A stretch of 64,000 nt of DNA from Flavobacterium erciyesense (GTDB lineage: Bacteria; Bacteroidota; Bacteroidia; Flavobacteriales; Flavobacteriaceae): assembly GCF_018069925.1 (NCBI RefSeq), contig NZ_JAGPXB010000016.1, positions 22,790 to 86,789 on the forward strand, in the 5' to 3' direction. The notes under the pieces are model-generated. The model was not told where the DNA came from and ran no database searches. It saw only the letters and a list, made by a program, of their open reading frames with translations. Below, one piece after another: positions 26,304-36,655 of this stretch (its first letter is position 1; each line of letters opens with the position of its first letter). The position numbers and the translations under genes were made by a program.

Positions 26304-27215
26304 ATGACCGAGAATAAGTGGTTGTTTAAAGGAGAATTTAGAGATATGAAAGGTATCATTCTAGAATCTCGTGGTGGGGCAAAAAAATCAAATGCACAAC
26401 GAAATCCTGATTATAAGTTACTACTGCAATACACTTTAGAAACTTTAAAAAATAGTGCTGCAAAAGATATTGAGATTTACATTGCATCTGCAACTAATTC
26501 AAAATATCCTAATCTCTCGGATCGATTATTATCTATAGATGGTGCATCTAAAATTGATTTTGCTACAATTGATATTGATACGTTTATAACAAAACTAAGC
26601 AAGGAAATTAGATTGTCTGGACAATCTGGAACGGAAAAAGGCGGAAATAGCACAAAAAGACTCTTTTTTCATATCAATGCTATTGAAACTGATATTTTAC
26701 CAATAATAAATGACGTAAAAGATAAAGATAAATCCAAATCACTTGATATAAAGCAGCAAGTAAAAATGGCTTTGGAAAATTTTAAATTTGACTTTAAGCG
26801 AAATAAAAATCTAATTACGGCTGATCTAAAATTGCAGGTAACTCATTTACAAAAAGGTCTTAAAGATTATTTAGGAACAACTTTTGAAGATTACCAATGG
26901 CAAACAGAATTCAAACCTGATACAAACAGGAAAGATAGTATTGATATTTATGGATATAACAAAGTGCTTGATATGTACATAGTTGTAGAGCTTGATCCGC
27001 ATAGAGCAGATAGTATTGCCAAAAAGTTTGTTTCTCGCTTAGCGATGATGGTAAATAACAATTTGTTATATGTTGCCTACTTATATCCTGGAACCGATAA
27101 AATGCCTGTTAATGAAGCGTATAAGTATTTGGGTGATTGCGAAACGATACTAGACGTTTTAAATACAAATTCGGATATAAAAAAACAGTTTTTGGGATTC
27201 TTTTTAGAACAATAA
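26304..27215 (+). CDS. Possible modified-DNA restriction protein (McrA-head-like, nuclease-like C-terminus)
   Basis: 303 residues. The segment QRNPDYKLLLQYTLETL (about 32-48) resembles the RNPDY motif I recall from the N-terminal head domain of ScoMcrA-like restriction proteins. The C-terminal part has SIDIYGYNK followed after a short gap by VVELDPHRADSIAKKF (about 212-245), an arrangement like a PD-(D/E)XK core but without an evident E-x-K. Both readings are tentative. The gene is 116 bp after the helical-repeat gene and on the same strand as the RM genes. Confidence 0.5.
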   Translation: MTENKWLFKGEFRDMKGIILESRGGAKKSNAQRNPDYKLLLQYTLETLKNSAAKDIEIYIASATNSKYPNLSDRLLSIDGASKIDFATIDIDTFITKLSKEIRLSGQSGTEKGGNSTKRLFFHINAIETDILPIINDVKDKDKSKSLDIKQQVKMALENFKFDFKRNKNLITADLKLQVTHLQKGLKDYLGTTFEDYQWQTEFKPDTNRKDSIDIYGYNKVLDMYIVVELDPHRADSIAKKFVSRLAMMVNNNLLYVAYLYPGTDKMPVNEAYKYLGDCETILDVLNTNSDIKKQFLGFFLEQ

Positions 27216-27281
27216 ATTTTGGTTTTAAGTAATGGATAAAGATGCGGCTAAGAATCATCAAAAATCGAAATAAGTATACAA

Positions 27282-27845
27282 ATGAAAAAAGTAGTTTATC
27301 TATTTGATAGAACTCAAATTGAAAATTTAGATTTTATCGGCTTGATGAATTTCAAGTCTTACTATTTACAGCTATTAAATGATAATCCATTTCCAGAACC
27401 TCCTAAGTCGGGATCCTTTCATGATGTAATAACTTACCTCAAAAGAAAAAATCAATCGCAAGCATTAAAAATAGGTGCATATGAAAACATAACGGTTTTT
27501 GAAGCTGCGAATCGTATTGCATCAGATCTTATTATCATCAATGGTTTATTACAATTGGTCGAGAAGAACAAAAATTTAAAAAATGCTTTATTTACGCTTC
27601 GCTTAGGCACTACCCATCATGTCGGCAAAGGAGATTTCACTATCAATTGTAATGGTGAAGAATTAGAAGGCGAAGCATTTAATGTTGCACCTTCTTTTTT
27701 GAAACAAAAATTGAGAAACACTATTAATAAATGGAAACATAATCACCAATTAAAATATATATTGGTTAATACAGAGGCTTTTGAGTTTGTAGGGCATTCA
27801 AAAATAGATGAAAGGGTTTTTAAAGTTGAAAATTGGCACGAATAA
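27282..27845 (+). CDS. Unknown protein in the RM locus
   Basis: 187 residues with no recognised family. The middle part reads LFTLRLGTTHHVGKGDFTI followed by EELEGEAFNV (about 105-135), which could be a degenerate nuclease-type acidic cluster, but this is a weak resemblance. It starts 66 bp after the preceding gene and ends 3 bp before the first DUF262 gene, so it is likely co-transcribed and perhaps works with the DUF262 pair. Confidence 0.6.
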   Translation: MKKVVYLFDRTQIENLDFIGLMNFKSYYLQLLNDNPFPEPPKSGSFHDVITYLKRKNQSQALKIGAYENITVFEAANRIASDLIIINGLLQLVEKNKNLKNALFTLRLGTTHHVGKGDFTINCNGEELEGEAFNVAPSFLKQKLRNTINKWKHNHQLKYILVNTEAFEFVGHSKIDERVFKVENWHE

Positions 27846-27848
27846 AAT

Positions 27849-29321
27849 ATGAGCGAAATATTGCAAATTGAAAATAACCAAAATCAAAAACAATATCAAG
27901 AACTTCTTCTTGAAGTAGGGACAATAAGCACTACTGAATTTTTTGATACAGATACCTTTGTTACTTTACCAGATTATCAACGTCCTTATGTATGGAATAC
28001 AGAGAAATTAAAGCAACTTCTAAAAGATTTTAAAGATCATTTTTTTACTATTGATGGATTTAATGACAACGCACCTCATTATTATTTAGGTTGTGTGTTA
28101 CTATATCAAAGAAGCCAAAATGAATTTGAAATTATTGATGGACAACAGCGCATTACGAGCTTGCTTATTCTTGATCATTCCTGGAATGAAGGCGAAAGCT
28201 ACCTTTCTCAAAAGAAGTGGAATTTAGAATATAGCTCGATGCTTTCTACAGCTGTCATTAAACAAAATTACAGCTATTTAAAGGAAAATGTAGACCTACA
28301 AATCAAAAAACATATAAAGTTTATTTTCTCCAAATTGGTCTTTACAGTTATAAAAACTAACTCAGAGGATGAAGCTTTTACATTCTTTGACAGTCAAAAT
28401 AGTCGCGGTGTTAGTTTAAGTGCTGTTGATTTTTTAAAATCGTATCATTTAAGGGAACTAAAAGGTAAAGAAGATTTACAACGTCTATTTGCTAAACAAT
28501 GGGATAGTAATAATAAAGCGCAATTTTTAACAGAGTTGTTTGATTTAATACTTTGGAGAAGCAGAAGTTGGAAAGGAAGTGTACTAACATTTGAAAACAA
28601 AGATGCAATTTTAAAAGATTTTCAAAAGAAAACAATAAAAGAGAAAAACAATGATGTTATTCGTTTGTATCCTAATATATTCAATGCTCTAGCAAATCAA
28701 TTGGCTTATGATTCAGAAGTTGGCGCAAGTATTCGTCCAAATATTTTAAATCTTCAAACAAGAGCTTCTGACTATCCATTTTCAATACGCCAACCCATTC
28801 AAAAAGGAATTGGATTTTTCCTGTATACTGAAAAATATTATGCGATTTACAATCAATTGTTTTTTAAGAAAAATAGTAAACATTTTACAAAAGTTTATGA
28901 TAAATTACTTTCGCAAAACAGCAACTATCTAAAAACATTTTTTAGATTAGCTAGTGTTGTATATTATGACAAGTTTAAAGACGATCATTTAATAGCTTTT
29001 GCTCTGTGGATGGATTATTTACTGGGTAGCTATCGTATCAACCAGAAGACTATAGTGACTCAAACAGTGCTAAAAATTTTAAAAGAGAATTCTCAAAATC
29101 TATTAGATGTTATTGAAATGGCATATCGTCCAGAAGAAGTGTTTCATTTTATAAGATCAATTACTAATGATAATCATTACGGTACAGACTTAACAAATGA
29201 TGCTAGACATGGTGTTAGGATGACTTACCAAAATGCCAATTTCTCTTTTTACAAAAAAGAAAACAACACTAAATTAACATCAAAAAAGAGCTGGATATAT
29301 GAATATCTTGAAACCAAGTAA
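27849..29321 (+). CDS. DUF262 (GmrS-like) protein
   Basis: 490 residues. The N-terminal DUF262 domain is clear: LPDYQRPYVWN (about 41-51), a helix, and the ParB-like DGQQRITSLLIL motif. DSQNSRGVSLSAVDFLKSY matches the later conserved block. DUF262 proteins bind or hydrolyse nucleotides and form the GmrSD type IV restriction enzymes that cut glucosylated-hydroxymethylcytosine DNA. This protein lacks an obvious DUF1524 HNH nuclease, unlike its neighbour. It overlaps the next gene by 23 bp. Confidence 0.85.
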   Translation: MSEILQIENNQNQKQYQELLLEVGTISTTEFFDTDTFVTLPDYQRPYVWNTEKLKQLLKDFKDHFFTIDGFNDNAPHYYLGCVLLYQRSQNEFEIIDGQQRITSLLILDHSWNEGESYLSQKKWNLEYSSMLSTAVIKQNYSYLKENVDLQIKKHIKFIFSKLVFTVIKTNSEDEAFTFFDSQNSRGVSLSAVDFLKSYHLRELKGKEDLQRLFAKQWDSNNKAQFLTELFDLILWRSRSWKGSVLTFENKDAILKDFQKKTIKEKNNDVIRLYPNIFNALANQLAYDSEVGASIRPNILNLQTRASDYPFSIRQPIQKGIGFFLYTEKYYAIYNQLFFKKNSKHFTKVYDKLLSQNSNYLKTFFRLASVVYYDKFKDDHLIAFALWMDYLLGSYRINQKTIVTQTVLKILKENSQNLLDVIEMAYRPEEVFHFIRSITNDNHYGTDLTNDARHGVRMTYQNANFSFYKKENNTKLTSKKSWIYEYLETK

Positions 29322-31269
29322 ACAACTGCCTATTGTCTCCACAGATATTACTTTAGAAAAAGTGGTAGCAAACGAGAATTTATATAATATTCCTATTTAC
29401 CAGCGTTTATATGTTTGGGGAAATGATCAAATTAATACGCTTTTAGAAGATTTATTTAAAGCTTTTGAAGAAGACCAACCTAAATATTACTTAGGAGGTA
29501 TAATGGTTACTCAAAACGATGAAAAACTTGATTTAATTGATGGGCAACAACGATTTACCACTCTTTGGTTAATTAGTAAAATACTTGGTCATGATTTAGT
29601 CCATTTTCAAAATTACACTTTAAATAAGCTACAAAAATCTAGAATTAGTTTTTCAGTACGTGATTTCGCCAATCGTTATTTTGATTCGAATAATTCAGAG
29701 CTCATTTTAACAAAAGAAGAATGGGAAGAATTACAACCCATTTCATCAGGAGAAGAACTTATTAAAACATTCGTTAATAAATTAACGGTGGAAAATAGAA
29801 AAGATTTTGCAGCATTTATTTATAAAAAAGTTTTTTTGGTTGCTACTCACATGCCTGAGGAAACAGATGAAAACAAAGTTTTTGAAGCAATGAATAATCG
29901 TGGTGTACAATTACAGCAACATGAAATTTTAAAATCAACATTGTTGAGCGCTTTAAAAGGTAACAAAACCGAGATGCATCGGTATAGTTTGTTGTGGGAC
30001 GCTTGTTCTATAATGGATGAATATTTAGAAAAAAACATTAAAATTGTCGCTAACTTAAATTGGAAAAATTTATTTGCTAAAGTGACGGATGAATCAGAAA
30101 AAATCGTTCAACTTCCAATCGATATTCACTCCAGATTGACAAAGGAATATTTAGAAGTAAAACAAAGAAATTTACTTTCTATTTTAAGTGAAGACATAAA
30201 TGATACAGATTTACAACAGCTCGGAAATACTGAAGCAATTCTAAATGATTATGAATCTGGAAAAGTGAGAAGTATAATTAATTTCCCTATGCTTTTGTTA
30301 CATACATTACGTATATTTCAGCATAGGTATAAAGATATTATTAATACTGAGGACAGTGCAGAAGTAAAAGGAAAAGACTTAATTGAAATTTTTAAAAAAC
30401 ACAATCATTATTTTGCAGAACCCACTGATGTTAAAATCTTTATTGATTTACTTTGGGAGATAAGAAAGAACTTTGACCGACATATTATCAAATGGGTTAG
30501 TGTTGAAGAAAATAATGAAGAGGTGCATCTAATTAAAAAGTTATACCAAAACGAAACTGCTTTTCAAAGAAAAGCACCTACAGCAAATGAGGGTTTTGCT
30601 TTACTTCAAAGTATGCTTTATCATTCACAACAAATAATTACACATTATTGGTTGACACCGCTTTTAAATAAAATGCTTGATGTTGAAGATACAGATGAGC
30701 TTTATGCCTATTTGGAAAAATTGGATAATGCCATGTTTTGTAGTAAAAAACGTGATTTAAGAACAATGAGTTATGAAATGATGTTTTATAATGATGAAGA
30801 TCTTGTAGGTGATTTTACTTTCGCTAAAACTGTTTTAAATTCCTCCTATGGAACGGGTTACCCAAGTTATTGGTTTTATAAAACAGAGTATATTCTGTGG
30901 AAAAACAGAAAAGATTTAAAGTGCGAACATTGGCAGGAGTATAGAATGACTGCTAAGAATTCAGTTGAGCATATTTCACCTCAAAATCCTAAGCCAGAAG
31001 AAATAAACATTGTGTTCAGTCATGATGATGATCAAACAACTATTCAAACAAAAAAGGATGATTTTGGAAATTTAGTTTTACTATCTCCTGGAATGAATTC
31101 AGAATATAGCAACAAAACCTACAATGTAAAACGAGCTGAATTTCGAGATAAAAAACGTCTTGATTCACTAAAATCTGATTTAATTTTCCAAAACGATAGT
31201 TGGAATTGGGGTCTGTGTGAAATACATAGAGTTAAAATTATAAATTTATTTGAAAATCATATTCAATAA
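29299..31269 (+). CDS. DUF262-DUF1524 (GmrSD-like) restriction protein
   Basis: 656 residues. The N-terminal DUF262 domain has IPIYQRLYVWG, DLIDGQQRFTTLWLI and NNRGVQLQQHEILKS. The C-terminal part has the DUF1524 His-Me/HNH-type motif SVEHISPQNP followed by FGNLVLLSPGMNS (about 565-600). This is a fused GmrSD architecture, expected to be a nucleotide-dependent nuclease against modified phage DNA. It starts within the preceding DUF262 gene (23-bp overlap) and ends 3 bp before hsdR. Confidence 0.9.
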   Translation: MNILKPSKQLPIVSTDITLEKVVANENLYNIPIYQRLYVWGNDQINTLLEDLFKAFEEDQPKYYLGGIMVTQNDEKLDLIDGQQRFTTLWLISKILGHDLVHFQNYTLNKLQKSRISFSVRDFANRYFDSNNSELILTKEEWEELQPISSGEELIKTFVNKLTVENRKDFAAFIYKKVFLVATHMPEETDENKVFEAMNNRGVQLQQHEILKSTLLSALKGNKTEMHRYSLLWDACSIMDEYLEKNIKIVANLNWKNLFAKVTDESEKIVQLPIDIHSRLTKEYLEVKQRNLLSILSEDINDTDLQQLGNTEAILNDYESGKVRSIINFPMLLLHTLRIFQHRYKDIINTEDSAEVKGKDLIEIFKKHNHYFAEPTDVKIFIDLLWEIRKNFDRHIIKWVSVEENNEEVHLIKKLYQNETAFQRKAPTANEGFALLQSMLYHSQQIITHYWLTPLLNKMLDVEDTDELYAYLEKLDNAMFCSKKRDLRTMSYEMMFYNDEDLVGDFTFAKTVLNSSYGTGYPSYWFYKTEYILWKNRKDLKCEHWQEYRMTAKNSVEHISPQNPKPEEINIVFSHDDDQTTIQTKKDDFGNLVLLSPGMNSEYSNKTYNVKRAEFRDKKRLDSLKSDLIFQNDSWNWGLCEIHRVKIINLFENHIQ

Positions 31270-31272
31270 TCA

Positions 31273-34200
31273 ATGAGCTACGAATATTCAGAAGACGCCC
31301 TTATAGAACAAGCCACTCACGATGTATTAGAAGAGTTGGGTTGGAAAGTAGTCACCGCATGGACAAAAGAATCCTTTGGTGAGCATGGTTTATTAGGTCG
31401 TGAGAACAAATCAGAAGTGATTTTAAAACGTTATGTTATCCAGGCTTTGGCTAACTTAAATCCTGATTTATCTCTTTCTGTCTATGAACAGGCCTATGAG
31501 CTTATAGCTCAAAAAGCTGCCGATAAAAAGCTAGGAAGTATTAATAAAGAAAAGTACGAGCTGCTTAAAAATGGTGTTCCGGTAGTCTATACTAACGATA
31601 ACGGTGAACTAGTAAAAAAGAAACTCAAAATTTTTGATTATAATAACTACACAAACAATCATTTTTTAGCAGTCCGCCAGCTAGAGATTGTGGGAGAATT
31701 GTACAGCCGCCGTCCAGATGTAATTGGTTTTGTAAATGGCATTCCATTAGTTTTTTTCGAATTAAAAGGACATCATACTGATTTACGTAATTCCTATAAT
31801 GACAATATCAAAGATTATAAAGACACCATCGCACAGGTGTTTCATACTAATGCTTTTATTGTATTGAGTAATGGTGTGGATACTAAAGTAGGTACAGTTA
31901 CGAGTCCGTATAAATTCTTTTTGGATTGGAAACGTATTGAAGAAGACGAGGAAGGTGTTGTGAGTTTAGATACTATGCTTCGTGGAACTTGCGCACCACA
32001 TCGTTTGATGGATCTGTTTGAGAATTTTTTACTATTTGACGAAAATAGTGGAGATGTGGTCAAATTAATGGCCAAAAACCACCAGTACATTGGAGTAAAC
32101 AAAGTATTAGAAAATGTTAGAAATATTGAAGACCTTCAAGGGAAATTAGGAGTTTATTGGCATACTCAAGGTAGCGGAAAGTCCTATTCCATGGTTTTCC
32201 TGTGCGAAAAAGTGCACCGTAAATTTGGAGGTGCTTACACCTTTTTAATTGCAGTTGACAGAACCGAATTAGAAAATCAATTGTATGACACTTTTTCTGG
32301 AGCAGGCATCGTAAATGATAAAAATATTGTTGCAGGAAATAAAACAGGAATAACAGGACGCGATCATCTAAGAGAATTATTAGCAGAGAACCATCGTTAT
32401 GTGTTTACTTTAATTCATAAGTTTTCTATAGATCCTAATAAAGAAACCGAATATCCATTAATTACAGATCGTAAAAATATCATCGTAATTTCTGATGAAG
32501 CACACCGTACACAAGGCGGAACTTATGCTAGAAACATGCGTTACTTTGGTTTACCCAATGCCTCTTATCTCGGTTTTACAGGAACTCCAATAATAAAGGA
32601 TGAAGAGGAATTAACTAAAAATATATTTGGTGAATATGTCTCTGTGTATGACTTTAAACGAGCAATTGAAGATGAAGCAACACTTCCATTACTTTACATT
32701 AACAGAGGAGAAAAATTAGAGTTAGATAATCCAGAGTTGGATGATAAAATGGCTGAGGTACTTGAAGATGAAAATCTTGAAGACGATCAAAAGAAAAAAC
32801 TATCCTATTTATTTCAAAAAAACTATCCGATCCTTACTGCTGAAAAGCGACTGGACGATATTGCAAAAGATTTGGTTTGGCATTTTAACGAAAGGGGTTA
32901 TCAAGGAAAAGCAATGTATGTGGCGCTAGATAAGCCTACAGCGGTACGAATGCATCAATTGGTAACCAAATATTGGCCTTTATACTTAAAAGAACTTGAA
33001 GCTCGAATTGCAGCAGCACAAGACCAGCAAGAAGCGCAAGAATTACAACGCAAATACAACAAGGTTGCCGAAACAGAGATTTGTGTAGTAGTTAGTAGTG
33101 AACAAAATGAAGTTGATAAATTCAGGAAAATGAATTTAGATATTGAGCAACACCGACGCAAAATGGTGGAGCGCAATTTAGAAAAAGAGTTTAAAGATGC
33201 TGAAAATCCCTTCCGTTTAGCCATCGTTTGTGCTATGTGGATCACCGGTTTTGATGCGCAATGCGTTTCGACAGTCTATTTGGATAAACCCATAAAAGGC
33301 CATACACTGATGCAAACCATTGCAAGGGCAAACCGAGTGTATGACGACGAAAAAGAGAATGGACTGATCGTAGATTACGGAAATGTCTATAAGAAATTGG
33401 AACAAGCATACTCCGTTTACGGAGAGGGAGGAAAAGGAGGTTCAGGCCAAGAAACAGGTAAAGCTGTTGAAGAAATTGCTGATTTAGAGAAAGAATTAAA
33501 AAAGGCAATCAAAGAAGTTAAGGAATACTTGAAAACATTAGATTTCAAACTTTCTATTTTATTTGATGTTAAACCAATGGAAAAAATTGGTTTGCTTAAG
33601 AAAGCTGGGGATTGTATATGTTTAAATGAAACAACCCGTACCAGTTTTGAAATGATGGCTCGTTCTGTTTTCAGGAAGTATAAAGCCTTGTTTCCAGAAG
33701 AACAAGCAAAACCATACATCAAAGAATTCAATGCTATTGATGCCATTTATAGTTTACTTAATCAAAATGTAAAGTCTGCGGATGTTACAACCATTATGAT
33801 GCAATTGCAAAGTATCGTAAACGAAAGTGTACATTTAGAGAAAAGCGAAATGAATGAGGCAAAGGAGGAAGTCTATGTTGATTTAAGTAAATTGGACTTT
33901 GAAAAGTTAAAAGCAGCTTTTGCAAAAGCACCTCACAAAAACAGCTTAGTGTTTGATTTGCAAAAGGCCATAGATCAAAAACTACAACAAATGCTTAAAG
34001 AAAATCCGTTGCGTTTGGATTTTTATGAGCGATACAAAGAGATTGTAGCCGAATATAACAGAGGTAAATCGATGGAAGATACCATTGCCACATTTGACAA
34101 ACTGAGCAATTATATTACAGATTTGACTTTTGAAGAGCAACGAGCCATGAGAGAAAATCTTAATGACCAGGAAACCTTGGCTATTTTTGATTTACTACGA

Positions 34201-34470
34201 GAAGGTAAAGAGCTTGAAGGTAAAGAGCTTAAACAAGTTAAAAAAGTAGCTCAGGAAACACTCGAAAAACTAAAGGCTGAAAAATTAAAAATTGATCGTT
34301 GGAGAGAAAAAAGAGAAGTTACTGCTCAAGTGAAAAGTGAAATTTACAACCAATTGTTATGGCTCCCTCAAGAAGCGTATACTGATGAAGAAGTAAGCCT
34401 TAAAACTGTCACAATTTATCAGCATATTTATTCTAATTATTATGGTGGTGGGAATAGTGTTTATAGTTAA
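31273..34470 (+). CDS. hsdR: Type I restriction endonuclease/translocase subunit
   Basis: 1065 residues. The N-terminal nuclease has RPDVIGFVNGIPLVFFELKG (PD-(D/E)XK: Asp, then ELK). The motor has Walker A TQGSGKSYSM, DEAH box ISDEAHRTQGG, and the later GFTGTP and IARANRVYDD motifs. A C-terminal helical domain contacts the methylase. HsdR translocates DNA and cuts it at a distance when the HsdS site is unmethylated. It is separated from hsdMS by five genes but on the same strand. Confidence 0.95.
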   Translation: MSYEYSEDALIEQATHDVLEELGWKVVTAWTKESFGEHGLLGRENKSEVILKRYVIQALANLNPDLSLSVYEQAYELIAQKAADKKLGSINKEKYELLKNGVPVVYTNDNGELVKKKLKIFDYNNYTNNHFLAVRQLEIVGELYSRRPDVIGFVNGIPLVFFELKGHHTDLRNSYNDNIKDYKDTIAQVFHTNAFIVLSNGVDTKVGTVTSPYKFFLDWKRIEEDEEGVVSLDTMLRGTCAPHRLMDLFENFLLFDENSGDVVKLMAKNHQYIGVNKVLENVRNIEDLQGKLGVYWHTQGSGKSYSMVFLCEKVHRKFGGAYTFLIAVDRTELENQLYDTFSGAGIVNDKNIVAGNKTGITGRDHLRELLAENHRYVFTLIHKFSIDPNKETEYPLITDRKNIIVISDEAHRTQGGTYARNMRYFGLPNASYLGFTGTPIIKDEEELTKNIFGEYVSVYDFKRAIEDEATLPLLYINRGEKLELDNPELDDKMAEVLEDENLEDDQKKKLSYLFQKNYPILTAEKRLDDIAKDLVWHFNERGYQGKAMYVALDKPTAVRMHQLVTKYWPLYLKELEARIAAAQDQQEAQELQRKYNKVAETEICVVVSSEQNEVDKFRKMNLDIEQHRRKMVERNLEKEFKDAENPFRLAIVCAMWITGFDAQCVSTVYLDKPIKGHTLMQTIARANRVYDDEKENGLIVDYGNVYKKLEQAYSVYGEGGKGGSGQETGKAVEEIADLEKELKKAIKEVKEYLKTLDFKLSILFDVKPMEKIGLLKKAGDCICLNETTRTSFEMMARSVFRKYKALFPEEQAKPYIKEFNAIDAIYSLLNQNVKSADVTTIMMQLQSIVNESVHLEKSEMNEAKEEVYVDLSKLDFEKLKAAFAKAPHKNSLVFDLQKAIDQKLQQMLKENPLRLDFYERYKEIVAEYNRGKSMEDTIATFDKLSNYITDLTFEEQRAMRENLNDQETLAIFDLLREGKELEGKELKQVKKVAQETLEKLKAEKLKIDRWREKREVTAQVKSEIYNQLLWLPQEAYTDEEVSLKTVTIYQHIYSNYYGGGNSVYS

Positions 34471-34536
34471 ATCGCTGTTTTAATATAATTTATAAGAACA
34501 TTGAAAAAGATGAAAACTAGAACCTAATAAGATGAT

Positions 34537-36591
34537 ATGGAAATAAAAGAATTGTCAATATTGACTTCGGAAAAATTAAAATATGAATTAATTAAAAGTG
34601 ATTTAGAGCTAGATGATTCAGATTTAATTCTTGATTCAGTTATGTACGAGCGAACAGTCCCTCCAAATAAATTGTTTTTAATTGATATGGAAGAAAAGGT
34701 GGTGATTAGAGAGTTTAATGAAGATGATGATTATAATACAATTTTTGATAAAAGATTAGATGGTGTCGAGATTCTGAAATTTGGATTTTTTGATCTTTCA
34801 AAATTCCTACCTTTTTTTACGAAAGTAAAAGTATTCGCAATTCATGGCGATTTTATAGATTTGATGCTATTCTCAGCAGATGAAAATGCTAGAGAATTAC
34901 TAACTAAAATTAAATTTAAACTCTTATTTAGTCGTTTTGCAAACAGTATTAAAGAAAGACTGAATTTAGAATCAGAATTACTTGATTTGTATAAAGAAAT
35001 TTATAATTTGCCATATGATGCTTTGCCGCAAAGCACGATTGACTTTATAAATAATAATAAATCTAGAGTGCTTGAGCTTGGCTGGCTTCCTTTATCTAAC
35101 AAAGATTTAGAAAATTTATTGAGATTAAATAAAGTTGAAGAGTTGTATCTTTTATATAATTTTAGAAATTCTTTTAAAAGATTTAGTAAAACTTTAAAAG
35201 TACTAAGTGTACGTTTCAATTTTATCATCAACATAAACGAAATTTATTTAGACTTACCTAAATTAATAAATTTAGATTTAAGTGGAAATAGTATTTTTAG
35301 TCCAATTAACTTTAATATTTTTCCAAAAAAAATTGAATGTATTGATTTGTCTTCTAATTTCATAGATGATTTGTCTCTTGATAATTCTCCTCCAAAACTG
35401 GAGGACTTAATTTTAAAAAATAATCAATTAACTAATGAAAGCTTTATAATTTCACAAGCAAACTACAGTTTAAAATTTTTAGATTTACGTAATAATCAAA
35501 TTATTATAAATTTAGAATTTTTGGAATTTATAGATAAATTTTTCCCTAATCTAACTAATATCTATCTGGATGGTAATCATAGTGACAATTATATTCAACA
35601 ACTCTTTGAAGGTGATGACCAGCTTGAATCAATAAAAGTATTATTAGCAGAGGCTGAGTTCGGTTATGAAGAATCAATAGAAAATATTAGAGATAAAATA
35701 AATCTGTATAATAATAAGAATTTTATTAAAGTATTGTGGAAAAGTAATAGGCTACCATTGGACATTATTATAAGGGAAATTCAGTTTCGATTATATGATT
35801 ATTTAGAAAAATTGGAGACCAAGATTTATCTTAATGAAGGTGTGTACTGTGATTTTCAATCTTGTATGACCTCGATGTTAATCTACAAAAATGATGAGGA
35901 TCATTCCATATCGTTTGAATTATATTCAAATTCACTAAATTTCTTCATTGATTATTTCTTTAAATACTTAGATTTTTTAAAAATAGTTATTGAAGATGTA
36001 ACCTCCAATCGATTGATACCATATTTTACCAGTTCAAATAAATTAAATTACTTAAAGGACTACTTTAGAATAATTTATAAAGTGCAACACAAGGTGAAAA
36101 AGCATTATTACTTGAATATAGATAATGACAAAGAGTTTTTAATTTCTGATCATAAGCAACTCTTAAAGCCAATATACATGCCACTAAGGGATGTGCTTTT
36201 TGTAGTCTTATCTAGCAAGAAAGCTTATTCATTTTGCAAAAATGATAATAACTGTAAAATATATAATAAGATTAAGGTTAATGAAACTTTGTTTAATACA
36301 GAATTAACGATTAGAGGTGGCGTTGATAAACAAAATATAAAAGAAATTCTTAATAATGTTTATTTAAACGAGAACAGATTCATAGAAATAGATTTATATA
36401 TTGATGATAATATTGGAAAGAAAGTTAGTCTGTTGGTAAATACGAATCATATAAAAGTAGAAGATGAAAATTACACGAAAGTTTATTTAAATAAAAATTT
36501 TGAATTTGATAATTTGTTACTTAATAATTCATTAGGTACTTATAAAATAGAAATTGAAAAGAATGAAATTAGATTAGTGTCAAACATATAG
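34537..36591 (+). CDS. Leucine-rich-repeat protein of unknown function
   Basis: 684 residues, very AT-rich. The middle (about 195-350) contains LRR units (LINLDLSGNSI, IECIDLSSNFI, LEDLILKNNQLT, LKFLDLRNNQI, LTNIYLDGNH). The N-terminal 190 and C-terminal 330 residues are not recognised, and no signal peptide or membrane segment is seen, so it is cytoplasmic. It follows hsdR by 66 bp and ends at a strong terminator. Codon usage is more AT-biased than hsdR, hinting at a different origin. LRRs usually bind proteins; a sensing role is a guess. Confidence 0.75.
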   Translation: MEIKELSILTSEKLKYELIKSDLELDDSDLILDSVMYERTVPPNKLFLIDMEEKVVIREFNEDDDYNTIFDKRLDGVEILKFGFFDLSKFLPFFTKVKVFAIHGDFIDLMLFSADENARELLTKIKFKLLFSRFANSIKERLNLESELLDLYKEIYNLPYDALPQSTIDFINNNKSRVLELGWLPLSNKDLENLLRLNKVEELYLLYNFRNSFKRFSKTLKVLSVRFNFIININEIYLDLPKLINLDLSGNSIFSPINFNIFPKKIECIDLSSNFIDDLSLDNSPPKLEDLILKNNQLTNESFIISQANYSLKFLDLRNNQIIINLEFLEFIDKFFPNLTNIYLDGNHSDNYIQQLFEGDDQLESIKVLLAEAEFGYEESIENIRDKINLYNNKNFIKVLWKSNRLPLDIIIREIQFRLYDYLEKLETKIYLNEGVYCDFQSCMTSMLIYKNDEDHSISFELYSNSLNFFIDYFFKYLDFLKIVIEDVTSNRLIPYFTSSNKLNYLKDYFRIIYKVQHKVKKHYYLNIDNDKEFLISDHKQLLKPIYMPLRDVLFVVLSSKKAYSFCKNDNNCKIYNKIKVNETLFNTELTIRGGVDKQNIKEILNNVYLNENRFIEIDLYIDDNIGKKVSLLVNTNHIKVEDENYTKVYLNKNFEFDNLLLNNSLGTYKIEIEKNEIRLVSNI

Positions 36592-36608
36592 AGGATTACA
36601 TTATTTAA

Positions 36609-36654
36609 AAAAAGGGGAAGAAAATATTAAGTTATTTGCTTCCCCTTTTCTTTT
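36609..36654 (+). terminator. Terminator after the LRR gene
   Basis: AAAAGGGGAAG pairs with CTTCCCCTTTT, followed by CTTTT. It lies 18 bp after the LRR stop codon. Confidence 0.75.
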
Positions 36655-36655
36655 G

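Noticed and set aside
27849..31269. One DUF262 gene split by frameshift
   Set aside because: Both ORFs have complete DUF262 N-terminal motifs, so they are two genes.
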